From assembly GCA_021204585.1 (NCBI GenBank), contig JAJPZC010000096.1, positions 4,533-51,444 on the forward strand: a DNA stretch of 46,912 bases, written 5' to 3'. Positions 29,573 to 37,083 of this stretch are shown here, in pieces. The stretch comes from Clostridia bacterium (lineage in GTDB: Bacteria; Bacillota; Clostridia; Christensenellales; Borkfalkiaceae). The notes beneath the pieces were generated by a model. That model was not told the DNA's origin. It worked only from the letters and a program-made list of their open reading frames with translations, and did not search any database. The position numbers were made by a program, and so were the translations under genes. Each line of letters opens with the position of its first letter. The stretch's first letter is position 1.

Positions 29573-29821
29573 CTACTGAAGCAATATAACTGGCTTCTTA
29601 GCGTACCACATCGCAGTTAATTCGGGTCCGTGATTAAGAACCCATTTTTTAACTTTGGATTCAGCTTTGGGTGACAAAGCCCCAAACAGGATTCTGCCAT
29701 CAAAACCTACCATTGCCTTACGCCCTTCACATTCAACATGAATATGGGGAGGGGCATACGGGTCCGCTTCAACGGAGTCCATGGTGACCACGATACTGTG
29801 GATGCCACGAAAACTCAACAT
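29573..29821 (-). CDS. DUF4160 domain protein
   Basis: The 82-residue product has the DUF4160 pattern: a hydrophobic start (SFRGIHSIVVTMDSV), then PYAPPHIHVECEGRKAMVGFDGRILFGALSPKAESKVKKWVLNHGPEL and a tryptophan-containing end. This family is often encoded beside a DUF2442 partner in accessory and toxin-antitoxin-like settings, but its activity is not established. I start at the ATG at 29821 because GAGGAG lies 8 nt upstream; a longer in-frame start at 29878 would begin in the -10 box. No DUF2442 frame follows, only 195 nt of non-coding sequence and a terminator, so the partner appears to be missing. Base composition is more AT-rich than the housekeeping genes. Confidence 0.82.
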   Translation of the reverse strand: MLSFRGIHSIVVTMDSVEADPYAPPHIHVECEGRKAMVGFDGRILFGALSPKAESKVKKWVLNHGPELTAMWYAKKPVILLQ

Positions 29822-29877
29822 AGCTTTTCTCCTCGCCACATAAATTAATGTGACAAAGATTGGTGAAACGCCTTGCA

Positions 29878-29928
29878 ATTATACCTACGATATGTTATGA
29901 TTCACTTGCGAGTTGTTTTCATAACATA
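29878..29928 (-). promoter_or_regulatory. DUF4160 promoter -10 with upstream inverted repeat
   Basis: Minus-strand TATAAT at 29878-29883 lacks a good -35. Directly upstream lies a perfect 10-bp inverted repeat, TATGTTATGA and TCATAACATA (29891-29900 and 29919-29928), arms centred 28 nt apart, roughly three helical turns, a plausible activator or repressor site. Confidence 0.6.
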
Positions 29929-30135
29929 CCGCAAGCCATAACCGCTTAAGCATAATTACCAGTCCGCCACATTGGTGGCTACACTTTGTTATATAAACAC
30001 TTTTGAGCGTTTTTAAAACCAAGTTTTAAAATTTCCTGGCTTTTTTCGAAAAAAATTTTGTGATCACACATCAAACAGCTAGGAAATGTGTTATGCGGGT
30101 TGTGTTATGGGCTTGCAGTAACAATGAAGAATGAT

Positions 30136-30176
30136 AAAACAGGGTCTGATGTATGAGGTAACGGGCCCTGTTTTTT
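30136..30176. terminator. Bidirectional intrinsic terminator
   Basis: AAAACAGGG pairs with CCCTGTTTTTT across about 18 nt (arms near 30137-30144 and 30166-30173). The plus strand ends in six T and the minus strand in TTTTAT. No gene ends here, so it suggests an unrecognised transcript from the 30.2-30.9 kb repeat region. Confidence 0.6.
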
Positions 30177-30186
30177 CACTGTTGCG

Positions 30187-30402
30187 AAAAATTTTAGAAA
30201 GAGACGAACTTTTGATTTTGCACAAACATTCGTTTGTACGCTTTAGCTCTTTAACGTACTAAAGTACTCTACTCTAATGCAGCTGGCAAACGATGTCCGG
30301 CTGAACCGGATGCTGTATAACAGCCCCGTCTTCGTTATCTTTTTGTCATTTCTTCTATAAAAGTGACAATAAGAAAATCTCCTCCAACTCTGTCCCTGTG
30401 GG
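30187..30402. repeat. Dispersed ~200-bp element, copy A
   Basis: This aligns with copy B (30545-30753) over about 200 bp. Shared blocks are AAATTTTAG, ACTTTTG.TTTTG, AACATTCGTTTGTACGC, TCTTTA.CGTACTAAAGT, GCTGAACCGGATGCTGTA and ATCTTTTTGTCATTT followed by an AGTG.CAATAA tail. Copy A holds the LexA-like palindrome ACAAAC-attc-GTTTGT at 30222-30237 and the inverted repeat GTACT-aa-AGTAC at 30256-30267. It encodes no convincing protein. Confidence 0.7.
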
Positions 30403-30544
30403 GAACCGGACTGAGGCTTGTACACATATTTCTGACTTTGGATTCAGCTCTGTGCGGTGCAGGCCTTAAAAAACTGCCGTACAGAGCTGTCCGTTTATGT
30501 ACTCTTTGCATCAAATGGCAAGGTAAAATTGGACACATCTGTAC

Positions 30545-30753
30545 GAAATTTTAGTAACAGTTCATACTTTTGGTTTTGTATGAACATTCGTTTGTACGCT
30601 TTATCTCTTTAGCGTACTAAAGTGCTCTAATGATCTGTCTGCGGGCCGCTGAACCGGATGCTGTACGTGGTTCTGCTTGCCTTATCTTTTTGTCATTTTT
30701 TTAATAGAAGTGGCAATAAAATAATATGTCCCGCTCTGTGCCTGTGGGCGTCT
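30545..30753. repeat. Dispersed ~200-bp element, copy B
   Basis: Same orientation as copy A, 358 bp downstream. The LexA-like site here is TGAACATTCGTTTG (30581-30594). The A and B copies differ mostly in the middle, between the TACTAAAGT block and the GAACCGGATG block. Two copies within 600 bp suggest a small mobile or structured element that is probably present elsewhere in the genome. Confidence 0.7.
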
Positions 30754-30903
30754 GAATCGTGCTTTTTGATATTCATAGCCGTTTGCTGGCTGGGATTTCT
30801 TTATTTTGAGCCATTTTTTGGCCGAAAATAAGTATAATTTGAGCCACTTTTTGGCTGAAATCATGCTGACTGGCTCAATCTGTATACTGTTCCCCGTGTA
30901 TTG

Positions 30904-30934
30904 TGACAAAGAGCCCCGCCGTATGGCAGAGCTC
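30904..30934 (-). terminator. Terminator of the AAA/DUF4143 gene
   Basis: Minus-strand GAGCtCTGCC-atac-GGCgGGGCTC hairpin (30911-30934) followed by TTTGTC, 8 nt beyond the stop. The same GAGCCC.GCCGG-type hairpin closes the genes at 34217 and 37144. Confidence 0.75.
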
Positions 30935-30941
30935 CTGCATG

Positions 30942-32273
30942 TTATTCTGTATTCCCGGGTATCTTCATTTTGCTGTTCAGGCACCAGGCCGCATAAAGAG
31001 GCACTGCCCTTATGCCGTTCGCAAAGCCGAAGTTCTTTGCGGTTATCCGGATTGAATAAGGCGGATGGTATTTCGGGATATAGACATCCATGAGACTTTT
31101 TGCTTTGTTGTGGATACTGGTTTTGCATTCAACCGGAATCACGCTTTCATCCGTCTGAATGACAAGGTCCACTTCTGCCGTATTTTCAGAAGTCCAGTAG
31201 AAGATTTCAAAACCATTGGCCACAAGCTGCTGTGCCACATAATTCTCGGTCAGCCCGCCTTCGACTGTGTCATCTATGCCGGTACCCGTCAGCAGATTGT
31301 TGACAGGTATGTTGAGCTGTGTTGACAGCAGTCCCACATCTGACAAATATGCCTTGAAACTGAACAAATCTCTGGTTCCCTTGCATCCGTTGAGCCCACT
31401 GGTCACACGATAGCAGCGGAGCAGCAGGCCTGCTTTCATAAGCCATCTAACGCTTTTCTCATACTCCCTGCTTCTGGCACCCGGAGCTATTAAACTGTAT
31501 TGGAACTTTTTGTTCTCTCTGCTCAGCTGAGCTGATATGGACTGGTACGTATCCTCGTTCCTGATCGCCTCTGCCGGGGAGGCATATTTGCCCATATCGG
31601 ATCCGTAGTCGCTGAACAGACGCCTGTGGACAGAACGCACCTTATCAAAATTTCCGGTACTTAAGTATGTCTCAACAGCTGCAGGCATGCCGCCCGTAAC
31701 CAGGTACTTTCTGTACCATTCCAAAGCAGCTGTATGTGCCGTTTCCGACATGGGAATGATCTTCTCAAAGCACTCCTGTATCATGTCCTTGAGGGGCTTT
31801 GCGCCGACGGCAGACAAAAATTCCCCGAAGTCCATGGGGTACATAGTCAATTCATCGACTTTGCCCACAGGGAAAGAAATGCTTTTTCTCAGTGTTGCAA
31901 CTCCAACAAGACTTCCTGCTGCAATGATATAATACTCCGGTGCCATTTCCCGGAAGTACTTGAGTGATGTGACGGCCTCTGGGCACTGCTGTATCTCGTC
32001 AAAAAATATCAGGGTCTGATTCCTGATGATGCTTGTGCTTGAAAGAACGGAAAGCTCTCTGATTATTCTCTCCGGATTAAGGTCCTGTTTAAAAATACTG
32101 CACAGCTGAGGATTGTGTTCAAAAGTAAATGTGACGCAGTTGCTGAAATACTTTGAGGCAAACTCTTCAATCAGCCAGGTCTTTCCGGCCTGCCTCACCC
32201 CCGTTACAACAAGAGGTTGTCTGGAAGGATTTCTCATCCATTCAATTAATGATTTTTCAGCCTTCCTTTCCAT
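30942..32273 (-). CDS. AAA ATPase with DUF4143 domain
   Basis: The 443-residue protein belongs to the large AAA_14/DUF4143 family of cytoplasmic ATPases, abundant in accessory genomes and of unknown function. Walker A is GVRQAGKT at 25-32 and Walker B is LIFFDEIQQC near 88-97; DUF4143 covers about 200-400. Near the C-terminus EVDLVIQTDESVIPVECKTS carries the E-D...ECK pattern of a PD-(D/E)xK-like fold seen in this family. The start is the ATG at 32273 with GGCGG 8 nt upstream; a TTG five codons earlier is less likely. It is a single-gene unit: a near-consensus promoter, a 30-nt palindrome abutting the -35, and its own terminator. Confidence 0.9.
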   Translation of the reverse strand: MERKAEKSLIEWMRNPSRQPLVVTGVRQAGKTWLIEEFASKYFSNCVTFTFEHNPQLCSIFKQDLNPERIIRELSVLSSTSIIRNQTLIFFDEIQQCPEAVTSLKYFREMAPEYYIIAAGSLVGVATLRKSISFPVGKVDELTMYPMDFGEFLSAVGAKPLKDMIQECFEKIIPMSETAHTAALEWYRKYLVTGGMPAAVETYLSTGNFDKVRSVHRRLFSDYGSDMGKYASPAEAIRNEDTYQSISAQLSRENKKFQYSLIAPGARSREYEKSVRWLMKAGLLLRCYRVTSGLNGCKGTRDLFSFKAYLSDVGLLSTQLNIPVNNLLTGTGIDDTVEGGLTENYVAQQLVANGFEIFYWTSENTAEVDLVIQTDESVIPVECKTSIHNKAKSLMDVYIPKYHPPYSIRITAKNFGFANGIRAVPLYAAWCLNSKMKIPGNTE

Positions 32274-32308
32274 ATATACCGCCGACAATGAAAATGATTT
32301 CTGTCAGT

Positions 32309-32337
32309 ATCTTATCATAAAATAAGCTGAATGTCAA
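32309..32337 (-). promoter_or_regulatory. Promoter of the AAA/DUF4143 gene
   Basis: Minus-strand TTGACA (32332-32337) and TAAGAT (32309-32314) are 17 nt apart, about 36 nt before the start codon. Confidence 0.85.
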
Positions 32338-32340
32338 CGA

Positions 32341-32634
32341 TTACACATTTTTCATATGAAAAATGTGTAAGGTAAACACATTTTCCATAGATAAGCCGCT
32401 TTTTGTTGTGCCGATTACACAAATAGCAGTTATTCAATTCCAACACAGACTTTGACACTTCCCCGGGCCGCAACAGAAGACCCCCATGTGGCAGAGCTCA
32501 GTTGCGCTGCATGCTGCTACTGTATGCCTGTCCGGGGCAGCCTGGGCGGCACAGTGGCGTTCATTACACATTTTTCATATGAAAAATGTGTATAATTTAC
32601 ACATTTTCCATAGATAAGCCGCTTTTTGTTGTGC
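32341..32634. repeat. 71-bp duplicated segment carrying a 30-nt palindrome
   Basis: The copies 32341-32411 and 32564-32634 match at about 66 of 71 positions, with weaker similarity beyond. Copy 1 opens with a perfect 30-nt palindrome (TTACACATTTTTCAT and its complement, 32341-32370) that abuts the -35 of the ATPase promoter. Copy 2 has the palindrome with its outer base changed, creating TATAAT, and a second TTACACATTTTCC half site. Both copies also share a half site and AAGCCGCTTTTTGTTGTGC. The 150 bp between them is GC-rich and non-coding. Confidence 0.85.
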
Positions 32635-32676
32635 AGAATGCACAAACAGCGGCCTCGCGCGGAGCCGCTGTCCGGA

Positions 32677-33810
32677 TTACAGATTGTGCTTCAGCAGGAA
32701 CTTGTTGCTGATGCACTTGAAGCTTGTTGTGTTGTCGTGGTCACGGATCACCACTCCCTCGCGGAGCGTGTCGAAGACAACGGACTTGCCGTCGGCGAAG
32801 GAAAGCATCTCGTCCACGGTGGGCAGAAGGATGAAGTTCTCGTCAAGGATGGGAACCCAGGTCATGCCGTAGGCGGCCATGATATCCTTTGCCACGCAGG
32901 AGTCTGTCTTTTCTCCGTCTATGATGAGGTTGAAGCAGAAGATGTCATACTCTGTGAACCTGTACTTGTTGTCCTGGATGCCGGGCCCTACGGTCTCTCC
33001 CTGCAGAATGACTGTGGCGGCGTTGTTCTTCTTCGCAATATCTGTGAGGATGTCCTGGATCTTGTACTTGAACGCAATAACCCAGTAGAAGTTGTCATCG
33101 TAGAAACACTTCTGGTTCATGTCCTCCTGCCGTACGTTCCTTGAACAGACCACGAACTCATACTTCCTGCGCTTTATGCGGCGCAGGCCGTACGTGGAAG
33201 ACGTGCCGTCTATCTTCTCAGTCACAACCATGGGCTTGCCCTTGTACTCTTCAAGCACCTCGGGCATGTTCTGCAGGCGGATCTCGTCTGTCTTGGAGAT
33301 CCAGTCCGGGAACTTGCCGGAAGACTTCTTGGGAAGCAGAAACCGGAAGGCTACCTTGCGGAACCACTTGAACTTCATGAACCACTTGAAGACCCTGTTC
33401 TTCGCAAGCTTCCTGTGCCGCTGCTTGAGGCGCATCATGTCGTCCGCCGGCTTCGGCTTGGGGATGACGTCCTCTATCTCCGTGATCTTCAGGGCCCCGG
33501 TCACGTCCTCGCCTATGGCGTGCTTCTTTGTGTCATGCAGGATGGCCACAGGGAACACAATGCCCTGGGAGAGAACACCCTTCATCTTGATGGTCTTGAT
33601 CTTGTACTTGCGCTTCTCCAGGAATGCGAAGTCCGGGTTGTCCTTGTCCACAACGCTGTCTATCTCTATGTAGACGCACAGGTCCCCGGGATTGAACTCG
33701 TCCTTGTTGGCAATGCACTGCCATCCGAGAACGCCTACAAGCTCTATCCTGTCCGCGCCCTCTATGGGACGCTTCCACTCTATCTTTTCTATATGAGCAA
33801 GCTTTCTCAT
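32677..33810 (-). CDS. ATP-dependent RNA ligase (Rnl5/DRB0094-like)
   Basis: The 377-residue protein matches RNA ligases of the Deinococcus DRB0094 type, which seal nicks through a lysyl-AMP intermediate. An N-terminal OB-like domain (about 1-110, AHIEKIEWKRPIEGADRIE and GDLCVYIEIDSVV) precedes the nucleotidyltransferase domain. Motif I is EKIDGTS with the AMP-accepting Lys199, then VILQGETVGPGIQ (motif III/IIIa region), EGVVIR at 351-356 (motif IV) and SFKCISNKFL (motif V, Lys365 and Lys370). The Lys/Arg-rich linker at about 127-165 may contact RNA. The start is ATG 33810 with GGAGGG upstream; the longer frame begins in non-coding sequence. A palindromic operator and long leader suggest regulated expression. 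No RNA 3'-end-healing enzyme or ribotoxin is adjacent. Confidence 0.92.
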   Translation of the reverse strand: MRKLAHIEKIEWKRPIEGADRIELVGVLGWQCIANKDEFNPGDLCVYIEIDSVVDKDNPDFAFLEKRKYKIKTIKMKGVLSQGIVFPVAILHDTKKHAIGEDVTGALKITEIEDVIPKPKPADDMMRLKQRHRKLAKNRVFKWFMKFKWFRKVAFRFLLPKKSSGKFPDWISKTDEIRLQNMPEVLEEYKGKPMVVTEKIDGTSSTYGLRRIKRRKYEFVVCSRNVRQEDMNQKCFYDDNFYWVIAFKYKIQDILTDIAKKNNAATVILQGETVGPGIQDNKYRFTEYDIFCFNLIIDGEKTDSCVAKDIMAAYGMTWVPILDENFILLPTVDEMLSFADGKSVVFDTLREGVVIRDHDNTTSFKCISNKFLLKHNL

Positions 33811-33823
33811 AATTCCCTCCGTT

Positions 33824-33837
33824 TGTACATATGTACA
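33824..33837. promoter_or_regulatory. Palindromic operator next to the RNA ligase ribosome site
   Basis: A perfect 14-nt palindrome, TGTACATATGTACA, lies 6 nt upstream of the GGAGGG of the RNA ligase. Being within the transcribed leader, it could be a repressor roadblock or a short RNA hairpin. Confidence 0.6.
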
Positions 33838-33986
33838 TCTCATGCATAAGCGGCCCGCCCGGGCCATATGCCGGCATCGCGCGCTGCCGGTCTTGTGTCT
33901 GCAGAGCAAGCCTGGTGCCAACGGGGCAGGCACTGTGCCTCATCTGCCACGCCGCAACCCATAGCGGCGCCCGCTTAAGAGCCTGC

Positions 33987-34015
33987 ATATTAACATCTGC
34001 AAGAAGGGCTGTCAA
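33987..34015 (-). promoter_or_regulatory. RNA ligase promoter with ~170-nt leader
   Basis: Minus-strand TTGACA (34010-34015) and TAATAT (33987-33992) are 17 nt apart. The leader from about 33980 to 33811 is GC-rich and contains the TGTACA palindrome; no leader peptide is obvious. The remaining spacer to 34153 is AT-rich and empty. Confidence 0.75.
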
Positions 34016-34152
34016 TCAAAAATCCCGCCGGATATCCTATAAGCTAGGAGACATGAAAAATAATTACGGCTTTTATGCAAAAGGTCTACATTTGCACATA
34101 TGCAGTCTGTTTCCACATGTGGCCGTGCTGCATGCTTTTCTGCATAACTGCA

Positions 34153-34186
34153 TACAAAGAGAGCCCTGCCGGTGCGGCGGAGCTCT
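34153..34186 (-). terminator. Terminator of the 34217 gene
   Basis: Minus-strand AGAGC-tCcGCC...GGCaGgGCTCT hairpin (34160-34186) followed by CTTTGTATG, 30 nt beyond the stop. Confidence 0.65.
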
Positions 34187-34216
34187 TTGTGTCTGTATGC
34201 TGCTGTCTGCGTGAGA

Positions 34217-34609
34217 TTAAAGCTGGATGGTCCTCGGAGGGGCTGTAAAGGATGAGATAACGGCTGTAGCGTCCTTGAAGTAGAACACTACGTTGTTGCC
34301 GTCTCCGGGCTGGTACATGGCCTTAAGCTCCGGATAGTTGTCCAGAAGGGCGGCCTGCGCCTCTATGCGGTCATCCTCCACAAGGGTGCCGGAAAGACGG
34401 AGCCACTCATTGCCGTTGAAGGCGCACAGCTCCACTTTGGGATTGGCGGCTATCTGCTTTGCTACATCCTTTACCTTTCCTGTCTGGATATAGAGCTTGC
34501 CCTCGTATTCGTTAATGGTGCCAAAGGCACGCACTCTGGGCTGGTCTCCGTCCACGGTTGCGAGATAATACACCCCGCACTTGCGTATGAAATCACAAAC
34601 CTCGTTCAT
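34217..34609 (-). CDS. Pyridoxamine 5'-phosphate oxidase-fold (FMN-binding split barrel) protein
   Basis: The 130-residue protein has the split-barrel pattern of small PNPOx-like flavoproteins: YYLATVDGDQPRVRAFGTI, KLYIQTGKVKDVAKQIAANPKVELCAFNG and WLRLSGTLVEDD. Such proteins bind FMN, F420 or heme; the ligand and substrate cannot be assigned here. The start is the ATG at 34609 with AGGAGAT 6 nt upstream; the frame extends a further 44 codons through the promoter and is not used. It lies 134 nt behind the methyltransferase in the same direction but has its own promoter and terminator. Confidence 0.88.
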   Translation of the reverse strand: MNEVCDFIRKCGVYYLATVDGDQPRVRAFGTINEYEGKLYIQTGKVKDVAKQIAANPKVELCAFNGNEWLRLSGTLVEDDRIEAQAALLDNYPELKAMYQPGDGNNVVFYFKDATAVISSFTAPPRTIQL

Positions 34610-34675
34610 CTCAATATCTCCTGCATATATCGCCGCACAAGGCTTTGAGAGCCCTGCGGTATCTTTCCTGGAATA

Positions 34676-34704
34676 ATTGTACAGCCGCAAAAGAAGGCTG
34701 TCAA
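34676..34704 (-). promoter_or_regulatory. Promoter of the PNPOx-like gene
   Basis: Minus-strand TTGACA (34699-34704) and TACAAT (34676-34681), 17 nt apart. The first bases after the -35 (GCC.TCTT) resemble the RNA ligase promoter. Confidence 0.8.
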
Positions 34705-34743
34705 GAACCCGTAGAGACCCATATATGGCCAATGCACGCACTT

Positions 34744-35739
34744 TTACGTGGCAGTCTTTCCAAGGCTGTCCATAGCGTTAGCGCACCAGTCCGGGTCTAC
34801 CTCCATAAGCACGCTTCTCCTTCCCAGCCTGGACGCTGCAACGCCTGCAGATCCGGACCCTGCAAAGCAGTCCAGGATTATGTCCCCGGGGTTGGTTGTG
34901 GCTTGTATGGCGTGCTCCAAGAGGTCTACAGGCTTCTCTGCTGGGTGCTTGCCCTTGTGCGGGCGCACGTTTGGGAAGTTCCAGACGTCCGTGAACTCTT
35001 CATCTTTGCCCACGTGGAAAGGCCGTATTATGTCCTCATACTCCGGTATGCCTGCAACGCCTTTGCCTTCCAGAGCGGCTTTAAGCCTTACATACTGCTC
35101 TTTGCTGGGAATGCTCCTGCCGGCCTCCCAGTTGGATATGGCTCCGCCGTGGTTCTCCAGGCCGTATGCGCCTGCAGCGGCTGCCAGCTGTCTTGTGCTC
35201 ATGCCTGCTTCTTTGCGCCACAGGGCAAGCTGCGTGCCAAAGCAACTGCTCTCCGGATTGCCTTCCAAGGCGTACTCCATGAACAGGATGCGTTCAGAGT
35301 ACGGGTACCACTGCCTCAGAGCCTCCTTGCGGGTCTTCTGCTTCCAGCCGTCATAGCCAGGGGCGTTGGGCTTCGTCCAGACAATCTCAGACAGCATGCG
35401 GAAGTACCCGGAGAACATGACCTGCAGCTGCGCAGACATTGCTGCAGAGCAGAAACAGAAGATGCTGCCGCTGTACTTTAATACCCTCTTCCACTGTACG
35501 GCATACTGCCTCATCCACCGCACATAATCTTCATCCCTTGCAAAGCTGGTGTCCCCCAGGATGTTCTTTTTCCTGGTGGTATGGTACGGAGGATCTGTGA
35601 GGATCAAAGAGATGCTGTGGTCTGGGAGCTTTTTAATGAGCTCCAGAGAGTCTCCCTGCAGAATGAGAGAATCCTCCGTAGAGCAGAATGCGCCGTCATA
35701 TGCGCTGCGTATGTCTTCAAAGACTGTCCTGCTGTCCAT
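34744..35739 (-). CDS. Solitary DNA methyltransferase (N4/N6 type) with inserted HTH domain
   Basis: The 331-residue protein is a beta-order DNA aminomethyltransferase: the catalytic motif LTDPPYH (DPPY at 49-52) comes first, and the S-adenosylmethionine motif ILDCFAGSGSAG (288-299) follows KHPAEKPVDLLEHAI near the C-terminus. Between them, about 166-223, an XRE-like helix-turn-helix is inserted (LALWRKEAGMSTRQLA, AISNWEAGRSIPS). HTH insertions of this kind occur in phage-borne solitary methyltransferases. No restriction endonuclease is encoded nearby, so it may modify for regulation or be a prophage relic. The start is ATG 35739, with GGAGG 10 nt upstream. The target sequence cannot be predicted. 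Confidence 0.9.
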   Translation of the reverse strand: MDSRTVFEDIRSAYDGAFCSTEDSLILQGDSLELIKKLPDHSISLILTDPPYHTTRKKNILGDTSFARDEDYVRWMRQYAVQWKRVLKYSGSIFCFCSAAMSAQLQVMFSGYFRMLSEIVWTKPNAPGYDGWKQKTRKEALRQWYPYSERILFMEYALEGNPESSCFGTQLALWRKEAGMSTRQLAAAAGAYGLENHGGAISNWEAGRSIPSKEQYVRLKAALEGKGVAGIPEYEDIIRPFHVGKDEEFTDVWNFPNVRPHKGKHPAEKPVDLLEHAIQATTNPGDIILDCFAGSGSAGVAASRLGRRSVLMEVDPDWCANAMDSLGKTAT

Positions 35740-35771
35740 CCGGCTTCTTCCTCCCTTCATTCATTGTGCAT

Positions 35772-35801
35772 ATGATACCATACAAGCCCGCAGGATTGCA
35801 A
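35772..35801 (-). promoter_or_regulatory. Methyltransferase promoter
   Basis: Minus-strand TTGCAA (35796-35801) and TATCAT (35772-35777), 18 nt apart, about 32 nt before the start codon. Confidence 0.55.
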
Positions 35802-35969
35802 TTTCTGCAAGGCCGTTTTGGCGTCTCTCAAGGCTCTTAATATACGCCACATGAGTCCCTGCAGCGGTGCCGGATGGAACTCTGGACACTTTGGTGGAAA
35901 GTGTATAACATCAGTGGATATGCCTCAAACAACGCAATTTTGGTTGGAGCTGGAGCGGGGTGTGTAATA

Positions 35970-36060
35970 TACTTGTCTGTGTATAGACAGTTATCACATG
36001 ATAATAATTATCCACGGACAGGAGGCATGCTGCATGGGGCATTGGGAGACCGGTTCGTAA
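35970..36060 (+). promoter_or_regulatory. Palindrome-rich leader with a possible 8-aa leader peptide
   Basis: Upstream of the CmpB-like gene lie two inverted repeats, TGTCT-gtgtat-AGACA (about 35975-35990) and TTATCA-ca-TGATAA (about 35992-36005). Next, at 36034-36060, a tiny frame MGHWETGS is preceded by AGGAGG at an 8-nt spacing, which is stronger than the ribosome site of the gene itself (GGAG). No clear -35/-10 pair is seen. The leader peptide is a suggestion only. Confidence 0.35.
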
Positions 36061-36090
36061 GGATATGAAGATACGTTATACGGAGAAAGC

Positions 36091-36867
36091 ATGCGCAGGC
36101 GCAGAAAAGATGCCTTGGCATCTGAAACAACTGATATAGAGACCCGCATGAATGAAAACATGACGGGCGGAGCTTTGCAGACCATAATAGAGGCAGACAA
36201 CGAGTACCGCAGGAGGCTGTTTGCCGTGCATGAGGTAGACGGCACCAAGCGGCTCATGATATACGGCGTGGAGTTCGTATACCTGTACATAATAGGCATC
36301 TGCATGGCCTTCCTGGGCTGGGCAGTGGAAAATATTGCCCGGATGATATCATACGGCATCATAGACTCCAGGTACCATATACTCCCATTCATATCGCCGT
36401 ACGGAATAATTGTGTTCGCCTTCCATATCGTTGTGGGAGACATAGATGACTTCACCTTCTTCGGCCACAAGGTCTTCAAAAGCAGGACCGTAAAGAGCAT
36501 AATCCTTTCCAACGTCATAACGCTTGCCCTGTTCTGCGGGCTCACATTCTTAGGGGAGCTGGCCGTAGGAAATATGTGGGACAAGTGCTTCGGAGTGCAG
36601 CTCTGGGACTACTCCAGCCAGCCAATGCACGTAACACAGTACGCAGGGCTCATACCCTCACTTGGCTTCGGCATCGGGTGCTACCTTCTGTTCCGGCTCA
36701 TATACACGCCCGTGCTGGGACTTGTACGGCGCAGGATGAAGTACAAGGTGGCAAGGTGGATATGCCTCACGCTAGGCATTGCAATAGTGCTGGACACACT
36801 GCGGATGATGGTGTGCATCATGGCCTTCGGCGAGGCGCCTATGATATGGAGCGTATGCTTCAGATAG
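36091..36867 (+). CDS. CmpB-like (putative ABC transporter type IV) membrane protein
   Basis: The 258-residue protein has a charged cytoplasmic N-terminus of about 55 residues, then five to six membrane helices, with the PF06541-type signature residues: GWAVENIARMISYGIIDSRYHILPFISPYGIIVF and WDYSSQPMHVTQYAGLIPS. This family is annotated as putative ABC transporter type IV from old genetic work, but most members have no ATPase partner, and none is present here. The start is ATG 36091 with GGAG 5 nt upstream. It is the only plus-strand gene in its neighbourhood and appears monocistronic. Confidence 0.82.
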   Translation: MRRRRKDALASETTDIETRMNENMTGGALQTIIEADNEYRRRLFAVHEVDGTKRLMIYGVEFVYLYIIGICMAFLGWAVENIARMISYGIIDSRYHILPFISPYGIIVFAFHIVVGDIDDFTFFGHKVFKSRTVKSIILSNVITLALFCGLTFLGELAVGNMWDKCFGVQLWDYSSQPMHVTQYAGLIPSLGFGIGCYLLFRLIYTPVLGLVRRRMKYKVARWICLTLGIAIVLDTLRMMVCIMAFGEAPMIWSVCFR

Positions 36868-37083
36868 AGATGAACACGGGGATGGAAAGAAAGGAGTCCG
36901 GGCCGTCTGGCGCCGGGCTTTTGTTGTGCCTGCAGAGACTCTGTGTGCACTGGCATTGAGGACTTTGTACGGGCCTTTCGGAGGCCTCCGGGTGAGGTTA
37001 TGGCGTGGGGTAGGACGGGTTCAGGAGAGCTCTGGAAGAGCCATGGAGTGCGTATGAGTGGCTTGTTTTGAAAGTTTTGGGAC

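Larger units (their letters stand above)
29212..29973. repeat. ~45-bp imperfect direct repeats flanking the DUF4160 gene
   Basis: The segment 29212-29255 (CATACCACAAGTCATAA then GACATAATTGCCTGG) and the segment 29925-29973 (CATACCGCAAGCCATAA then AGCATAATTACCAG) align with a small gap, about 710 bp apart. They bracket the DUF4160 gene and its promoter and may be the borders of an insertion or a local duplication. Confidence 0.5.

Noticed and set aside
30425-30480. Remnant of a second DUF4160 gene
   Set aside because: A 14-base match and AESKV in a minus-strand frame resemble the DUF4160 gene, but the rest does not align; too little to call a pseudogene.
34744-35739. Restriction-modification system
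   Set aside because: Only the methyltransferase is present; neighbours are a PNPOx-like protein and a membrane protein, not an endonuclease.
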